Positions 10,270 through 21,193 of a stretch of 64,000 bases of DNA are shown here, piece by piece. The translations under genes and the position numbers were made by a program. Numbering within the stretch: the first letter of the stretch is position 1; every line of letters begins with the position of its first letter. A model generated the notes under the pieces. It saw nothing but the letters and a program-made list of their open reading frames with translations, searched no databases and was not told where the DNA came from. Source of the stretch: Nemania diffusa (Eukaryota > Ascomycota > Sordariomycetes > Xylariales > Xylariaceae); contig JBBPUQ010000006.1 in NCBI GenBank assembly GCA_038501195.1, positions 4,154,001 to 4,218,000 of the forward strand, in the 5' to 3' direction.

Positions 10270-11617
10270 TGTAATATTTGTGGTATTTTAAATCTCGTAT
10301 TCCCGTCTTAAGGCTTCCTTAATTATTGATCATTTACTCCTCATGTATTCCAATTGGGCTTGTAGTTCAGCTGAAGTTCAAAGACGATGTTGAAGTCACC
10401 CCCACTGAAGTGTGCTGGGATCTACCCCAACTTTTATTGAACACTCGCGTGATTGTACGCCGCCACGCATTCCGGCTCGGGGCGAACTACGTGGATACAC
10501 CCCTTCAGCTAGGTAATTAGTGGTGAAACTACCCGCTGGAGTTGGGGAAGCCATCTTAGGTCAAAATCGCCGAACTACATAAGAAACGCCCAAGTATTTT
10601 CTTTAGTAGGCGATTCATCCAGGAAGCCCTTATAAGAAACGTATCTCGGCGTAGCATACTTCCTTAGAACGAGATTCTGCTTCGTTTTACCAAACAAAAT
10701 TTGATTGTATTATGCAAAGCTCAGCTGAGGTCTAGCTAAGTTTTTAATACTATACGACTTATTTAAATACTTAGCTACACTGTCCTTTCTAGAATGAAGT
10801 GTAGGTATAAATAAAAGAACTAGGCTGAACCACGCGAGGGAACGAAATGCGTCACAGTTAATGAAACAGAAAAAAATCAAATTAGTTGGATCTGAACAAA
10901 TTATCAGAACTCGTATTTTCTTTTTAAAATCTAATTTGTCTCATGATCAGGTCTATATAAACATAGCTTCATGGCATAGATGACCCCCAACCTCTAGACT
11001 TAGAATCCCCCACGAGAATTAAATATTCGGAGAAGCGCGGGGTACACCGTACCCATTCAGGGGCAAACATTCAGGGCATCATTGGGGTAAAGACCCCTCT
11101 ATTGAGCGCTAACCCCCACAACCGAGGAGGGCAATTTCCAGCGAGTCTAGCCGATTCGCTGCTCCGTACCCCGCGTCTCTCCACCACGGAGCTTTTCACG
11201 ATGTATGGACGCGGCAGGTCTTAGATAGACACGAAAATATGGTGGTCCACGACTAGTATGTCATAGCTTCATACAGTAGGTCTAGTTTTATTGGCTTGGA
11301 TGCATGAATCCGAAATCCCGTCACCTGCCTTATGGGTAAGATGTAGTTTGTCAACCAAGGATATTTCGATATCGGACGTGGTACTTATACTAGACGATGC
11401 GGTAATGACACCACCTGACGAAAACTCCACGATCTTGTCTTCTTAGTGATCTATTCTAGAATTTATTGACCTCTTTCATCGTGAATCTCTATTATTAACT
11501 ATTCTCGCCTTTTAATTTCACCATCTCATTGGTCCCTCACTCGTAACCCGATACCCTCTAAGCCCCGGACATCTCAGGGCTACCCTGGACTTACACGCAT
11601 AACTCACAACCTCCATC
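10270..11617. other. Shared divergent promoter region (SDR / zinc dehydrogenase)
   Basis: AT-rich, 1.35 kb, with no supported gene. It separates two oppositely transcribed sugar-type dehydrogenases, so it probably contains both promoters. The stretch 10850-10930 is nearly pure A/T runs. Confidence 0.55.
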
Positions 11618-12959
11618 ATGAGCAGCAGCACACACGTCGAAGCCTCCGTGCTTCACGGCGCAAAAGACTTGCGTATAGTACGTCCATAACCCCGTCATAC
11701 CTTTCTGCCCTTACCCAATCCCCGAACTCACACCTCACCCCCAAAAGGAACAACGCCCCCTCCCACCCCCCTCACCAACCGAAGTCCAAATCGCCGTCTC
11801 AGCCACAGGCCTCTGCGGCTCTGACCTGCACTACTACACGCACTTCCGCAACGGCGCCATCCAAGTCCGCGAGCCCCTGACACTAGGCCACGAGTCGGCC
11901 GGCGTGGTAACCGCCACCGGCACCGCCGTCACGGACTTGCAAGCCGGCGACAGAGTGGCCCTGGAAGTCGGCCTGCCGTGCGAGAGCTGCGAGTTCTGCG
12001 CGCAGGGCAGGTACAACATCTGCCGCGCCATGTCCTTCCGCAGCTCGGCCAAGAGCGTCCCGCACGCCCAGGGCACCCTGCAGACGCGCCTCAACCACCC
12101 CGCGCGCTGGTGCCACAAGCTGCCCCCCGCCCTCACGCTCGAGCACGGCGCGCTCATCGAGCCGCTGTCCGTCGCCATGCACGCGCGGGCGCGCGCCGGG
12201 GACGCGCTGCGTGGAGGAAGCACCGTGCTGGTTCTCGGCGCCGGGGCCGTGGGATTGCTCTGCGGGGCCGTGGCTAAGGTCGCGGGCGCGAAGACGGTGG
12301 TCATTGCGGATATCCTCCCCGAGCGCACGGCGTTTGCGGTGGAAAATGATTTTGCGGATGTGGGCTTTCGGGTCCCGCTCGCGAGGCCGGAGTCCGTGGA
12401 GGAGAAGCTGGCGTTTGCGCAGGATGTGGCGGGGAAGATTGCGGGTTTGAGGGTTGGGGGGGAGGGCGTGGGGGAGGTGGATGTTACGTTTGAGTGCACG
12501 GGGGTTGAGTCTTGTATGCATACTGCTATATACGTGAGTCTCTTCCTCTCCTTTCTTGCTTTTGTTACTTCGGCCGAGCGAGGTTAGGGCTCGGGCTGGA
12601 TAGGCAAAGTCGTAAGGCGGATGCTAACGGATCGTATCTAGGCCACGAAACCCGGCGGCAAGGTCATGATCATCGGCATGGGCACGCCGATCCAGACCAT
12701 CCCCATCTCCGCCGCGTCGCTCAAGGAAGTCGACCTCGTGGGCGTCTTCCGCTACGCGAACACGTACCCCGCGGCCATCGAGCTGCTGGCCGGCACGGAC
12801 GAGCGCATGCCCGACGTCACGAAGCTCGTCACGCAGAGGTTTTCGGGGCTGGGCAACATCCCCGCCGCCTTTGACGTGGCTGGCAAGGCTAAGGACGAGC
12901 AGGGGAACCTGGTGATAAAGGTCGTGGTTAATACGAGTGAGGAGGGGGCGAGCTCTTAG
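11618..12959 (+). CDS. Zinc-dependent medium-chain dehydrogenase, sorbitol / L-idonate dehydrogenase type
   Basis: Three exons, 11618-11677, 11748-12533 and 12642-12959, give 387 aa; donors GTACGT and GTGAGT, acceptors AAG and TAG, all phase 0. Catalytic zinc ligands are Cys43 (GLCGSD), His68 and Glu69 (LGHESAG). Structural zinc cysteines are Cys98, 101, 104 and 112. The Rossmann motif VLGAGAVGLL is followed by VVIADI, whose Asp favours NAD over NADP. This is the polyol dehydrogenase branch that includes sorbitol, xylitol and L-idonate dehydrogenases; exact substrate is open. Third positions are very GC-rich. The first exon is only 20 codons, so models starting inside exon 2 would lose the N-terminus. 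Divergent to a KduD/IdnO-like SDR, which supports work on a shared keto-sugar intermediate, as inference. Confidence 0.88.
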
Positions 12960-15271
12960 CTAGTTAAGAATGAAGGAGACGTTGTATGGCTTTCTTGATG
13001 ATCGGGGGGATTGCGTTTGGGCTTGCGAAAGGCTCTAACGACTATGGAGATCCGGGCCAGGGGAGACTCTTAAAGGAGGCTAGATATTTATAAACCTAGC
13101 AGTGTGTGTACTTCTAAATCGGAACTATTCGCTTGTATATAAACATGAACTCGCTGTCTTAAAAAGAAATCTCTAAAGGCCCTTTTCTGCAAAACTTATA
13201 TTTGGTTTTCTCATATTGATAAAATTAGTATCTAGATTTCTAAACTTCAAAAATTAGCTGGTATTACGATGTGTAGTCTTTGGTGCTTTGCCTCCTATGC
13301 AATGTCGAGATATTTTAATATTATACAGCTTTTCTAGTTTCGTGTTAAGCTTCGATGCAACCTTTGGAATTTCGTTAATAATCTGCGTGACTAATCTGTG
13401 GTCTTCCTATTTATACATTTCAGCACCACGTTCTTGAACAAACTTGATCATTCCCACTCTCGTTTCATCACCCTGGAAGATCTGTCTCGTGTTTTCAGAA
13501 TACGAATTAATTAATTTTGGTACTGTCACGCATCTGATGGGCTCATGTGAGCCCCAACTATATCGTCCACACACTGAAACCCGGGCTGAGAAGGCCAGGA
13601 GACCATGATGCACCCAATGCTCTCGTCAACGCCGTGGCCTTTCGGCCCTTCATTTCTGAATCCTATCCTATTGGCTAGTCAGGTTTCGCACTTGCAACAT
13701 ATAATATATTCATACCGAAGGCCGATCGGTGACCGACTCGTACAGAGACACGAAAATCCACACTGAGGGGCAGTAGTGACCACAAGAACCATTCCTATAT
13801 GGCTGTGCCTTTATAACTACAGTTCATTAGAACTAGCCCCTTTCTCGTGAGAGTTTACGGTTCCACTACCCAGATAGCTGTACTTCCGCCTGCCCCCGGA
13901 TGGTACCGAGGCATACTCTAAGAGAAGAAGTCCGTTTATATCTAAGACCTCTTGGCCTCTTTCGTACTTGTTAAGTCAGTAATACTGTAGGCCATATGTT
14001 GTCGCAAACGCCATCAAAGGACCATGCACATCGGCGTACAAAAGCCTGTGGTTTGCTCCTATATAGCTTCCCGGGTTTACTACTTGTTGGCACCAATGTA
14101 GCTGGTAACATGTACTGACCAGAATGCGTGGGACAGTTACCCTGAGCTCTTCCGTTGCTAGATCTAATATGTTTGACTATGTTTAGTGATAAAAAGATCT
14201 AGGATCACTTTGGCGTAATAGAGTAGGCATTGCTTCAGTCAGTGTTAGGCGTCGGCTTTGGAGCTGGGTCTCAATCTCCCGTACCCGTTCCCGTACATCT
14301 TCATCCTCGTTTGGTTTAACTTCCGGTTGGTATACTATTTCGCTGTTAGCATTGTCTTCAAACTCTAAGTTCAGACTCCCTGTCAAGGCGTCCGTGTATG
14401 TGATATAAGAATTGAAGTATACAAGCACTTCACCATCTATGTTTAGCATTGATCTTACCATTTTTCTATATAGGTTCTCGAGTTGATCGGAGTTCGTATA
14501 ACCCTTTTGTAAGCCGCTGATATTATTATAGTTTGTAGGTCACTCAATGGGGGGTTAAATCATCGGTGAACCCAAAGAAAGCCCTTAGGAGAAGATTCCG
14601 CAATTGATAGGGGTATATTTCTGGTGCTTCTTATTCTTAGCTCTTAGACAGTACTGCCACTCCTAGATAACTCATACGATACGCCTTCATCCGTGTACTC
14701 GTGGGTGTTTTCCTGCGTGAGCTTGTGTGTCCTCAGAGAGGCACAGCCACAATAACCACTTTTAAACTCCGGTAACTGATGGCTCAGAACAAGTACTTGG
14801 GAGGTACACATAGATTACTACTAGCTGTAGGAATAGCATACTTGCGAGAATTCTTGTTAGGCTAGCTAGGAAAATTTCTTGAAGAAGACTTCCTTAGGAA
14901 GATATCTTCATGACGACTTATATTTTGCTGCTATGTCACCTAGTCAAACGTCATGATAGGACACGAGCAGCGCGTTATACAGATTTATTAAACAAGAGAA
15001 TAATGCTTATTTCATGTTTACCTTAGATAGTGGCACTATAGGCGCCTATAAATAGCAAACATATGATCCCATCTAGCAGCACAAAATCCGTTAATAGCAT
15101 GAATAATGTACCTAACCGAAGAGCAGCATGTTAAGAAATCACGTCTATCACCGTCCCACCCGCCGATAACCATACGGTAAGCTCGGTAGGATCTGCAAAT
15201 ATTCTACGGGGAAAAAATTTAAGTTTTGCTCGTTCCTGTGAAGTTCATAACCCAATACCCCTGTTGTCCAT
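12960..15271. other. Intergenic AT-rich region
   Basis: About 2.3 kb without a supported gene. A 92-codon minus-strand frame at 14183-14461 has no recognisable motif and no splice partners that I can defend. The composition is AT-rich with many TA-rich words, compatible with decayed repeat DNA, but no element ends were seen. Confidence 0.5.
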
Positions 15272-16425
15272 CTAAACACCATTCGGCATACTCCTGCCCT
15301 CGGGCTTATCGGGGAAGCCGAACTTGATGCCAAAAGGCGGGTAGACGAAGCGCTCGAGCTTGCCGTCGCGGGTGAGGGCGTCGGAGTAGTCGTTGAGGAT
15401 CTTCATGTCCTCGGCGTCGAGGTCGGCGATGGCGAGGTTGGCCTTGATGCGCGACTCGGTGACCGACTTGGCCAGGACTGTGGTACCTCGGGCCACTGCG
15501 TTTATCACACGTTAGTTACAAATTCCCGCACAGTTTTTTGAAAACTGGGAAGCTGGGGGAGAGCCTCACCGTGATAGCTCAGGAGCACGGTCCCGGGACT
15601 CACGCCCTTGCGCTCCGCAACCTTAACCACAGGCTCCGACTTCATGAGCGGGCCGCCCGTGCTGCCCAGCGGGCTGTACGCGACGACATGGATCCCCTTC
15701 GCCTTGCAGAAATCCACGACCTCCTGCTGCGGCAGCGCGGGGTGGTTCTCGATCTGATTGACCGCGGGCACGACAGTGGCCGTCTTCAGCAGCTGCTCCA
15801 GATACGGCACGCTGTAGTTGCACACGCCGATGCTCCTCGTCTTGCCCGTGGCCAGCAGCGCCTCCATGGCCTTCCAGGTGGCGGTGTGGTCGTGGTCCCA
15901 GGTGATGTCGCGCGCGCCGTCGGGCAGGCGGGGGAAGCGGTCGTCGTTGCCGGCGGGGTTCATGCCCACGGCCCAGTGCACGAGGAACTGGTCGACGTAG
16001 TCGAGCCCGAGGGCCGCGAGGGACTTGTCGAGCCCGACCTCGGCGCGCGTCGCGTACGTGTTCCACAGCTTCGTCACCACGAAGATCTCGGCCCGCGTCA
16101 CGTAGCCCGCGTCGATGGCGGCCTTGATGCCCTGGCCCACCTCGTCCTCGTTGCCGTAGCAGTAGGCGGCGTCGATGAGCTTGTACCCGGCTTTCAGGGC
16201 TGTGGTTACTGCGGCGGCTACCTCGCCGGGGGCGGCTTGCCATGTGCCTGGGGGTGGGTGTTAGCTTTTTTGTTGAGGGGAGGAGGGAATAGGGGTTGGG
16301 GAACTGGAGCGAGACATGGATATTGTTGTTGGAGTATCATAAGAAAAAGAGAAAATAAATAACATACCAAAACCCACGGCGGGCATGTCCTGCCCAGTAT
16401 TCAACTTGAACGTCGACGGCGCCAT
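15272..16425 (-). CDS. NADP-dependent aldo-keto reductase (glycerol dehydrogenase / glyceraldehyde reductase type)
   Basis: Three exons, 16368-16425, 15570-16247 and 15272-15495, give 319 aa. Introns have GTATGT and GTGAGG donors and CAG acceptors; splicing restores AVGFGTWQ and LLSYHVARGT. The AKR tetrad is Asp45, Tyr50 (LIDAAYCYGNE), Lys79 (VVTKLW) and His110 (FLVHWA). IGVCNYS, NQIENHP and AYSPLGS are further AKR signatures; VLAKSVTESRIKANL binds NADP(H). Length matches the AKR3-like group (Gcy1, GaaD), which reduces glyceraldehyde, dihydroxyacetone or related aldehydes. It lies 2.3 kb from the zinc dehydrogenase and faces it, so a link in sugar catabolism is possible but unproven. Confidence 0.9.
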
Positions 16426-17779
16426 CGTGAATGCTGTCGTCCTGCAGGTATCAAGACAGAACAAAGAAAACTCTACGAAATCTAGATCGCAGCAACTTAT
16501 TTAAGTCTCCCTCTACCTTTGTTTAAGACGCAAATTCTAAGTTCAAGAAAGACGAGAATATTACTGATGTAATTTGAAAAATAAAGCGGAATTCATGAAT
16601 AATGAGGGGTATGCGCATCTCCAAGCACTTCCACGAATGTCGACATTTATCTACCTAGATACGACCGCGCGCCGCCGGCAAAATGACGCCCGCAAACGGC
16701 TTCCCACGCGGGAACCCCTCACTCCCATCCCACCATCCCCACGCAGCAAGCAAAGCAAAGCAAACAAGGCCGTTCCTGGCCCGTAGGAGGGGCAGCGAGA
16801 CGAAGAAAAGGGGCTTTCCATCTCCTGCACGTCACCGGGTTATCTAGATGGGCGTCTTGCCTCCCTCCCTGCTTGTTACCCTAGCCTACCTACATACCTA
16901 CCTCGGGTAAAATACCTGATTAGCGGCAATCTTGGGGGAACATCCGAAGAACCTGACTGGTGGAGACGGGGTCTAAATCCCGACTTGGGTAACGTTGCGC
17001 GAGCGAGCGATCTAGATAAAATCGGCGAGAAGTGCGACATCTGGTGGGAGAAGCGCGCCTGTTACACTATCTAATTTAGATAGATGGGTTACGTTTGGGT
17101 CTATCTCGGCCGAGTTTCGGTGGTGATGGTATAAAATCTGATGGGAATGCATGCACTGCTTTTTATGAGGGCTCTGTACCTAATTCCTATAATTCTTTTT
17201 CATAAAGTCTGCTGTGAGCTATCTAGAGACGGTGTTCGGGAAATGGGCTATGTATTCAGAACTAACATTCTCAGCTCGGCGGGATTAATCCCGAGCGAGT
17301 GGGTGGTAGATATCTTGGCAGCGATCCGCGCAACAAACCAATCGCTGTGAATTCCGAGCGTGTTTTGTCACCATACTGTTGTACACAAGTCGGCAAGGCA
17401 TTTATTTTACTCTAGGACTTCCCTCTAGGGAAGAAACGTCAACGGTATTGCGGATGGAGGTTATCGAGCTTATTATTGACCGGTGGCATATCTATGTACA
17501 TACCCCTAGAGCTGGACTTCGACCGGCTCCAGAGACTGGGAATAAAACAGGATTTAACTGTATCGCTCGACGGTGTTACACACGAAACGAGGTGATTGAT
17601 GGTGGTAAGAACGTGGGTACAAAGAACATTGTCGAATGAAGGACCGGCCATGTATAATATTATGACAAAATCTAATGTGTAGTCCGCCGTACACCTGGCC
17701 GACGCGAGACAGCCGTACAATGCGTAAACATAAAAGTACAGGAGGATAGGACGGCATGTGTCTTCGTATGCCGTATCTT
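16426..17779. other. Intergenic region, AKR / SED5
   Basis: No supported gene over 1.35 kb. A CCTACCTACATACCTACC stretch at about 16885-16905 is one of several such words in the window. The rest shows short frames only. Confidence 0.5.
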
Positions 17780-18814
17780 CTAACCGGCAATGAGGACCCA
17801 AAGGCTGCCGAGAGGGTTAGTAAGACTCCATAACAACACTATTCCGCGTGTTTTGTAAGAAAGGGGAAATGTGGCTTACAGGAAAAATATCATGAGCACA
17901 CCAAACATCTTCGCAATGAGCCATCGATTGCTGGATGCCCTCGACCAGTACTTCAGCAATTCCCGTTGCGCGCCTTGCACGTTGTCTACTACATCTTCCG
18001 TGTTGGCGTCTATTCTCTCGATCATCTCGCTCTGCTCTGACACCATCTGTGCTAGTTGGCCAAATATTGAGCCAAGTTCGCTAATGGTCTTCTCGATGGC
18101 TTCGATGGCCTCTCCGCGCTGTTGTATATACGTGTTTTGTGGTTGCGCCTCCTCCATCATTAATAGTTGCTGGTCGCCAACGGGGTTGAGGGATAGGAGG
18201 TCGGCGCCGGGTGATGGTGTGCCGCGGGCTGGTGTCCCGTATAAAGGAGAAGCTGATTGTTGTATTGACGGTTGAGCATGTTGCGAGACGGACGAGATGA
18301 AGTTTTCGGTTCGTGACCGCGAGGCCTGGATGTTCTTCGTTCTGACCTCCAGCACGTCTTTGAAGTTGGCGCCGACGTCGCTGAGCTTACCTTGCAGCAT
18401 GAGAACGACATTCTTATTGTGTTCCCCTTCCTGGTCGGCCTTGGGATGCTGTTGACGGGTGAGGGTTTGTAGAGATGAGATCTGTTGGTTGAGGGAAGAT
18501 AGATCTTGCTTGATGATGAAGGTGAGTTCGTTGATCTCAACGGGCCGGTCGTCGAAAAGGGTCTTTCGCTTCGCTAGCTGGGCGAGCTTCTCTAACTTGC
18601 CCATAGTTGCCCCAATTCCTCTGCCAATCTCTGCGGCCCGGCGCGCAAACTCGGACCTCCGGGGCCGCGCATCGCCATTCGCTTCTGCCTTCTGGGCGTC
18701 GCTCAGCAGAGACCGTCTCTGTGCACCGACTTTCGACGATGCTTGTCTTTTTTGGACTTGAGTTAGAACCGACCTGAACTCGGCAGTCCGATCCTGTATC
18801 GATGCGACAGCCAT
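17780..18814 (-). CDS. SED5: Golgi t-SNARE syntaxin-5 homologue Sed5
   Basis: Exons 17880-18814 and 17780-17804 give 319 aa. The start MAVASIQDRTAEFRSVL is the Sed5-type N-peptide that binds the SM protein Sly1. An Habc-like helical region (about residues 50-180) is followed by a Ser/Gln-rich linker and the SNARE helix (about 230-290), with its central Gln in GSIFGQLAQMVSEQ. The single tail anchor starts KMFGVLMIFFL. Reading straight through stops there, leaving a 16-residue anchor. Splicing a 75-nt intron (donor GTAAGC, branch CTAAC, acceptor CAG) adds LWVLIAG, restoring a normal length anchor. Sed5 drives ER-Golgi and intra-Golgi vesicle fusion. The last exon is only 25 nt. Confidence 0.93.
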
Positions 18815-21193
18815 GATGGGTTACGTCGGGCGAGAGCGACAATGAATAGGGCGTAATGAACAAGCGCGAGTCGTGGTTGTGGAGAAAGTCGAGGGAGCGT
18901 TGGTTGACGGCGGGGTCTTCGATCGGATTGAAAGAGCAACGAGACGAGTGTTGAAATGCCAAGGAATAGGTGATAGGTGAGGGCGAATGTTGCACGACTG
19001 AGTACAACTCGATGCGCAGGCAATTTCAGGATCGTGGGATCTCAGGAGAGATTGGCCCTACCTGGCCGAGGTAGGGCAGGAATGCGTGAGCTGTGAATCG
19101 GTCTCGGGTAGGAACTATTGGGTTCGTTCGATTATCCAGTCAATGATGTTGTTCTCTTCTTCGTGGGAAATGGAATGCGAAGTATGGTGGTAGGTCGATA
19201 GGTTGTTGTAAGGACGGAAGATGTAGTTGTTGGGATGGATGGCTGGCAAGACAGCGCGGCATAAGATAGCGTTGTTGCGTATTGTGCTAGAGTCTAACTC
19301 GGTAGCGCACGTTAATTGTGGATTCCTTAGTGCTGAGGCCAGCCTGTTTAGTTTCAAGTATCACGTTCCTAAGAGATCGGTTCCTGGTACGGCACAGTAC
19401 CCTGTAAAATACAGCAGACCCACATACAAATACCTAATTCTATTTAGGTACATTACCTAGGTAGATACCTGACTACGTAATTGTATGTGGCGCTGTGGCT
19501 GTGTTTTCGTAAAATGTTTGCTTACATGTTCTCCAAAACCAACATAATTCACTTATAAACAAAAGAGCAACAAGGCTAGCTCTTGAAGACTCCATGTATG
19601 TATGCTCCTTGCTAACTATAACTCTGATTTCGAAGTGCGAGGTGAATTCGCCAGGATAAGCCAAGGCCGGAAAACCCCAAGCACTCTAATTGGCCCACTG
19701 AAGATAGTACATACCTACATAGAAACCACTGTACAGCACAAACACTGTATACCATAATGTGGTAACTTGTATTATCATACCTGCAGGCTGCCTGTATATG
19801 TATAGGTGACAACTTCCTATGTAAGAGCTGGCTATTATCTCAATTAAATAATTCCACCTGCTGGAATTTGCTCGGGCTGTGCCACATGGCGTGAATCCTC
19901 CGTTGGTAACTGTACCTGGGTAGACTCTTAGTAAGTCGATAAATTCTTGTCAAAAGAGTGCATTATCGCGGTTTTGCACCGTCTTCAAGACCGACGGTTG
20001 GGCAATCGGACTGAACTAAACTGATGACGACGTTGCCCGGACAAGCCCGCAAGCATGGTCCAACATTACACGGCCGATGGGCGGGTACACAAATTTGACA
20101 AACAATAAAGATACTGGTCGGGTTCACAGCAAGGTGGCGGGAGAAATCATGAAGTTCAACCTGCCGCTGTCATTATCTGAAACGTATGAGAACTGCGACT
20201 GTGATTGGTACAGTTGGATCATCCGTATGGGTGTCTTGTAGCTAATGCAGTTTTTGATGAGGTGGCAGATTTCAACACTGTCGTTGTTGCTATAGGCACG
20301 GATTCGACTTCAAGCGGCCTTGGCACGGAAGGCCTACGTAAGATGCGTACTTTATCTAAAGCACCTGTCTGGACTGACTTACAACATGTACCTTAGGTTA
20401 GTTAGTCGGAGTTTCTGTTGAGCAGGCAAGTAGGCAAGTAGGTAAATATTCTGGAAGGTAGGCATCCAAGTACATGGTATTAGACGTCACTACCTCCTAC
20501 CAAAGGTACCTACATATGTAGGTAAGGTCGCCGTGAACGCTAACGATAGGTACTATTACCTACGCGGTATTATTATGGATTACATATGTAGACTACCTAC
20601 CCAGGCAGTCACTATCCACGCTTTGGTATCTAGCGCGATACACTATAACGAACCACACCCAACATCGACATGTCTTGAAACATCAATGAATGAAACGAAT
20701 TGAGCCAATCCACTTTTCAGTTGACCACCGTCATTTCTTCCTTCCATCCATCCTTCATCCGCATCTGCATCCTCCTTCGCCTCCTCCTCTCCCAACAACA
20801 TCCTATCGACCGGCCTGCGCTCATTTGACCGTATTCGCATTTTTTGAACTACCTAACTCATGTAATAGCCTGATAGCTGATCTGTACTTTGTACTATCAC
20901 TGCACTTCTGTTCTTTCGAATCCGTCCTTTTACTGCATATCCGCATCTAGGTATCTCATGTTCACATTCTTAATTTAAGCGCTCGACTGCCTACTTTCTC
21001 GCCACCCCCTTTGTCTCCCTATATTGTGACAATATCTTTTGAACCTCTGTGGTGAGCCATTGTGCAGAGCCCTGGAGAGTGATTCCTACCTGTCTGAGTT
21101 CGAGTTCGGGTCCCTCATCCGAGTCCGAGTCCGAGTCCACATTACGAATTGTTTGCCGAGGACCGGTTATGCGCTCGTGTTTGGCTGCCCATC
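18815..21193. other. Long intergenic region / 5' leader of the 1055-aa gene
   Basis: About 2.4 kb with no supported gene. It contains many TAGGTAGG/CCTACCTA words (19440-19471 and densely 20424-20606), then a C/T-rich tract (20720-20810). A hexamer GAGTCC is repeated three times at 21121-21138, close to the start codon of the next gene, so part of this is likely its 5' UTR. Confidence 0.55.
21121..21138 (+). repeat. GAGTCC hexamer, three tandem copies
   Basis: Three perfect head-to-tail copies lie about 55 nt before the start codon of the 1055-aa gene, and the preceding 25 nt hold diverged copies (GAGTTC, GGGTCC). Probably a small microsatellite in the 5' UTR. Confidence 0.7.

Noticed and set aside
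14183..14461. 92-codon minus-strand frame with acidic stretch
   Set aside because: No recognised domain, no splice partners, AT-rich context; probably chance or relic.
15538..16362. 274-codon plus-strand frame opposite the aldo-keto reductase
   Set aside because: Antisense shadow; His/Arg/Val-rich, no motif.
16955..16985. Possible tRNA T-arm (GGGGTCTAAATCCCG)
   Set aside because: Loop lacks the TTC start, and no acceptor or D-arm partner lies 50-60 nt upstream.
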